The translations under genes were made by a program, and so were the position numbers. A DNA stretch of 64,000 bases, from positions 1 to 64,000 of the forward strand of contig NZ_JAANIH010000047.1 in the NCBI RefSeq assembly GCF_014529705.1, read 5' to 3'. Source of the stretch: Bradyrhizobium campsiandrae. GTDB taxonomy: Bacteria > Pseudomonadota > Alphaproteobacteria > Rhizobiales > Xanthobacteraceae. The notes under the pieces were generated by a model. The model saw nothing but the letters and a program-made list of their open reading frames with translations, searched no databases and was not told the origin of the DNA. This document shows, piece after piece, positions 62,184 through 64,000 of the stretch (positions are counted from its first letter, which is position 1; each line of letters opens with the position of its first letter).

Positions 62184-62382
62184 CCTTCCCAGTCCTCAAC
62201 GACATCATGAATTTGACCCATGCGAACGACGCCACGGGTGGCCGGCTTCAGATCGGAATACCCGGCCGGCTTCGAATTGGAATGCATGGCCGGCTTCGTT
62301 GGAATCCGCAGCGAGTCTTTACCGGGAGCGCGGCGGATCAGGTTGTTTGATGGATCACGTCCTTGAGACCATAGGTGTCTAG

Positions 62383-62569
62383 AGCAGGATGCTGAAAAAG
62401 TCGTTTTGCGTGATGGTTGGAGTGTGATTCTGTGCATCTGTTCGATTCCTTTGGGTTGGGGCAGGCGATGCGCGGGGAAGATCAGCGCTCGGAAGGATTT
62501 TTCAGCTATGTGCCGCTGGAGCGGCGTATTCCAGCGGATCATCCGCTGCGCGCGATCCGCACGCTGAAA
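62383..62569 (+). mobile_element. IS5-type element, 5' fragment
   Basis: It starts with gagcaggatgctgaaaaagt (a terminal repeat with the CTGAAAAA core) and includes, from ATG 62468, an IS5-type transposase N-terminus: MRGEDQRSEGFFSYVPLERR and HPLRAIRTL. After 62569 the sequence switches to a J-domain gene on the other strand. So only about 190 bp of the element remain. Confidence 0.75.
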
Positions 62570-63087
62570 TGCGGCCGAGCTCGACCGTCGTATCGGTCCA
62601 CCAGCAGCTCGAACAGCCTATCGATCTGCACCAACGCATCCGGCAGCGGAAGCGCTGCGCTATTGAAAAGACCCAAGGCCGCGGCGGCGTCGCGCCGCCC
62701 AAACGCACCCTCAAACGCGTCGAGCACTGTACGCTCGGAAGTCGAGAAGTCGAGCCATTCCAGCTCTGCCGTGGAAACGTCGTCTGGCGCCGGCGCGTCG
62801 GACCTTCGACGAACCGGGTCTGATGACACGTCGCCGATCGGCTGCAAGGGACCAAAATCATTCCGTACAACCTGCCCGGTGTCCGGTTCGGACGATCGAG
62901 CACGGGATCGTTGAAATTGCCGCGAAGCTCAGTCATCGATCTCGGCCAAGGCCCATTCGAGCGCCTCGCGCAAGCGCGCAAAGGCAGCGGGATCCTGGTC
63001 GATATCGAGCTTCTTCAGGCGCGCCGCGTAGGCGCGACGGACCGCCTTTGGATCGTCGCAGGGACCAATACCGAGTTCGTCCCACAT
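62570..63087 (-). pseudogene. J-domain-containing protein, interrupted
   Basis: From ATG 63087 the minus strand gives MWDELGIGPCDDPKAVRRAY, AARLKKLDIDQDPAAFARLR and EALEWALAEIDD, a short J-like domain, then TGA at 62929-62931. The same frame continues open through RSSEPDTGQVVRND, LEWLDFSTSERTVLDAFEGA and ALVQIDRLFELLVDRYDG to the IS5 fragment at 62570. So a single stop codon and an IS-linked loss of the 3' end break a longer protein. A 52-residue J-domain peptide could still be made. The usual DnaJ HPD tripeptide is not visible, as is common in this proteobacterial subfamily. Confidence 0.65.
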
Positions 63088-63101
63088 GATTGGTCGCACC
63101 G

Positions 63102-63209
63102 TTATACGAAAAAGCTGCGGTCCATGTTGTCGAGCAGTTCGGTCAGACTGCGGTAGGCTTTGACCGAGAGAGACACTTGCTGACCGTCGAGATTTGAGAT
63201 CGTCAGCAT
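63102..63209 (-). CDS. Short hypothetical protein upstream of the J-domain gene
   Basis: A 35-residue frame (MLTISNLDGQQVSLSVKAYR, then SLTELLDNMDRSFFV), 14 bp before the J-domain ATG. No ribosome site is clear. It may be a fragment of a longer gene; low confidence. Confidence 0.3.
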   Translation of the reverse strand: MLTISNLDGQQVSLSVKAYRSLTELLDNMDRSFFV

Positions 63210-63278
63210 CTCATGACGGCGTCAGTGCGATAGCCGTTTGACTTGGTTCGGCCGAACGGGCCGCGATGGCCCGAAACA

Positions 63279-64000
63279 TCACCCGAACCGGAATGCCGAT
63301 TCGACCGCCCCCATGACGACATCCGTCAGCGTCTTGCGTCCCGGATCAGTACCGGCCGCGCCGACCGCGACGTGAAGCGGCAGAAGGTGTTCCTCACGTG
63401 GATGGGCGTCACGGGCGGCGGGCGCCTTGTCCCAGGCAGCAAGCGCATCGATGCGGTTCTCGGGCGTGGCCCTGGTGAGAACCTCCTCCAGCCACCCATC
63501 GAAGCGCTGCGACCCAGGGTCTGGAGAAACGGGCTTGCCGCCACCGCGCATGCTGGCCATCATGGTCTGCATGTTGTGGTAGGTCATGCCACTGCCGATG
63601 ATCAGCACGCCTTCGTCGCGCAAGGGGGCCAGCGCCAGCCCCAGCCGGATATGATCCTTGGCATCAAGGCTCGCCAGCAGCGAGACCTGCACGATCGGGA
63701 CATCGGCATTGGGGAACGCAACCTTCAAGGGGATGAACACGCCATGATCAAAGCCCCGGCTGTGATCGTATTTCCAGTCAATGCCCGCCTCACCCAGCAA
63801 GGCGGCGATCCGAGCGGACAGCCCCGGGGCGCCAGCGGCCGGAAACTTGATCTCATATGTGTGCGGCGGGAAGCCGTAGTAATCATAAAGGAGCGGCGGG
63901 AACGCATTGTTCTGGATTGTAACGACCTCTTCCTCCCAATGACCTGATATCAACACGATGGCCTTCGGGCGTGCGCCGACGTCCTCCGGAATTTGGCGCA
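63279..64000 (-). CDS. LigB-type extradiol dioxygenase, DODA/YgiD family (partial at window edge)
   Basis: At least 240 residues; the frame is open to the right edge, so the N-terminus is outside. It has VLISGHWEEE, FDHGVFIPLKVAFPNADVPI, GLALAPLRDEGVLIIGSGMT-YHNM and a C-terminal EEHLLPLHVAVGAAG, with His residues at the positions that bind the metal in YgiD-like dioxygenases. Members open catechol-type rings. Whether it serves the aromatic pathways in this window cannot be told. GTG at 63956 is an internal codon, not a start. Confidence 0.85.
   Translation of the reverse strand, partial: RQIPEDVGARPKAIVLISGHWEEEVVTIQNNAFPPLLYDYYGFPPHTYEIKFPAAGAPGLSARIAALLGEAGIDWKYDHSRGFDHGVFIPLKVAFPNADVPIVQVSLLASLDAKDHIRLGLALAPLRDEGVLIIGSGMTYHNMQTMMASMRGGGKPVSPDPGSQRFDGWLEEVLTRATPENRIDALAAWDKAPAARDAHPREEHLLPLHVAVGAAGTDPGRKTLTDVVMGAVESAFRFG

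Larger units (their letters stand above)
59707..62310 (+). mobile_element. Complete IS21-family element with target duplication
   Basis: 2604 bp bounded by TGCGGATTCC (59707-59716) and its inverted copy GGAATCCGCA (62301-62310). The direct repeat GCGAGT flanks it (59701-59706 and 62311-62316). Inside each end are further inverted copies of ggYattccgatYtgaagccgg: 59731-59756 and 59778-59802 on the left, 62238-62262 and 62263-62286 on the right, the multiple transposase-binding repeats typical of IS21. Both genes are open, so this is the only IS here that looks able to move. Confidence 0.88.

Noticed and set aside
59707..62310. Repeated ggYattccgatYtgaagccgg units as a CRISPR-like array
   Set aside because: They lie only at the two ends of the IS21 element, in opposite orientations, without regular spacers: they are transposase-binding repeats.

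Overview
The window is GC-rich alphaproteobacterial DNA, most like Bradyrhizobium or a close relative. This is judged from the flavour of the proteins, the IS families (IS66, IS630, IS110, IS256, IS21) and the many IclR, MarR, GntR and acyl-CoA genes. No database search was possible. It reads as an accessory, insertion-sequence-rich catabolic region. I see no rRNA, tRNA or CRISPR array.

Layout. 1-2208: an IS5-type end, an IclR regulator and an unusual SDR oxidoreductase. 2209-9590: a graveyard of IS66, IS110 and IS256 fragments around a large serine recombinase. 9634-21261: an acyl-CoA carboxylase operon (carboxylase beta and alpha subunits, enoyl-CoA hydratase, AtuA-family protein, two acyl-CoA dehydrogenases), an orphan ABC substrate-binding protein and a divergent IclR regulator. 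21262-23300: debris of an IS256, a group II intron, a conjugation coupling protein and a second serine recombinase. 23578-27927: a GntR-controlled module (acyl-CoA dehydrogenase, CoA-transferase, substrate-binding protein). 28144-32836: a set of genes in the order and sizes of a terephthalate dioxygenase (tph) operon with a divergent IclR regulator. 32828-36646: etfA/etfB, a chimeric scar of two truncated genes, a thioesterase and a hydrolase. 37245-41999: PepSY protein, acyl carrier protein and a MarR-EmrA-EmrB-type efflux operon. 42095-48475: IS630 fragments, a HdeD-like membrane protein, a collapsed RND efflux locus with a TetR regulator, and a dead class II aldolase gene. 48737-59553: a ferredoxin-reductase/patatin fusion, a second MarR-HlyD-DHA2 efflux operon with an extra MFS pump, and a divergent MarR-FUSC-DUF1656-HlyD aromatic-acid exporter. 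59707-62310: an intact IS21-type element with a 6-bp target duplication. 62383-64000: IS5 fragment, a broken J-domain gene and an edge-truncated LigB-type dioxygenase.

How it fits together. Uptake proteins, CoA activation, alpha/beta oxidation, carboxylation, ring dihydroxylation, electron transfer flavoprotein and several organic-acid or drug exporters suggest a region for using and tolerating aromatic or branched carboxylic acids. The most informative regulatory signal is a promoter arrangement (box ATACAGAAT, 5 bp, TTGACG, 17 bp, YTAGTT) shared exactly by the carboxylase operon and the distant substrate-binding-protein gene, which suggests that one regulator, probably the neighbouring IclR protein, activates both.
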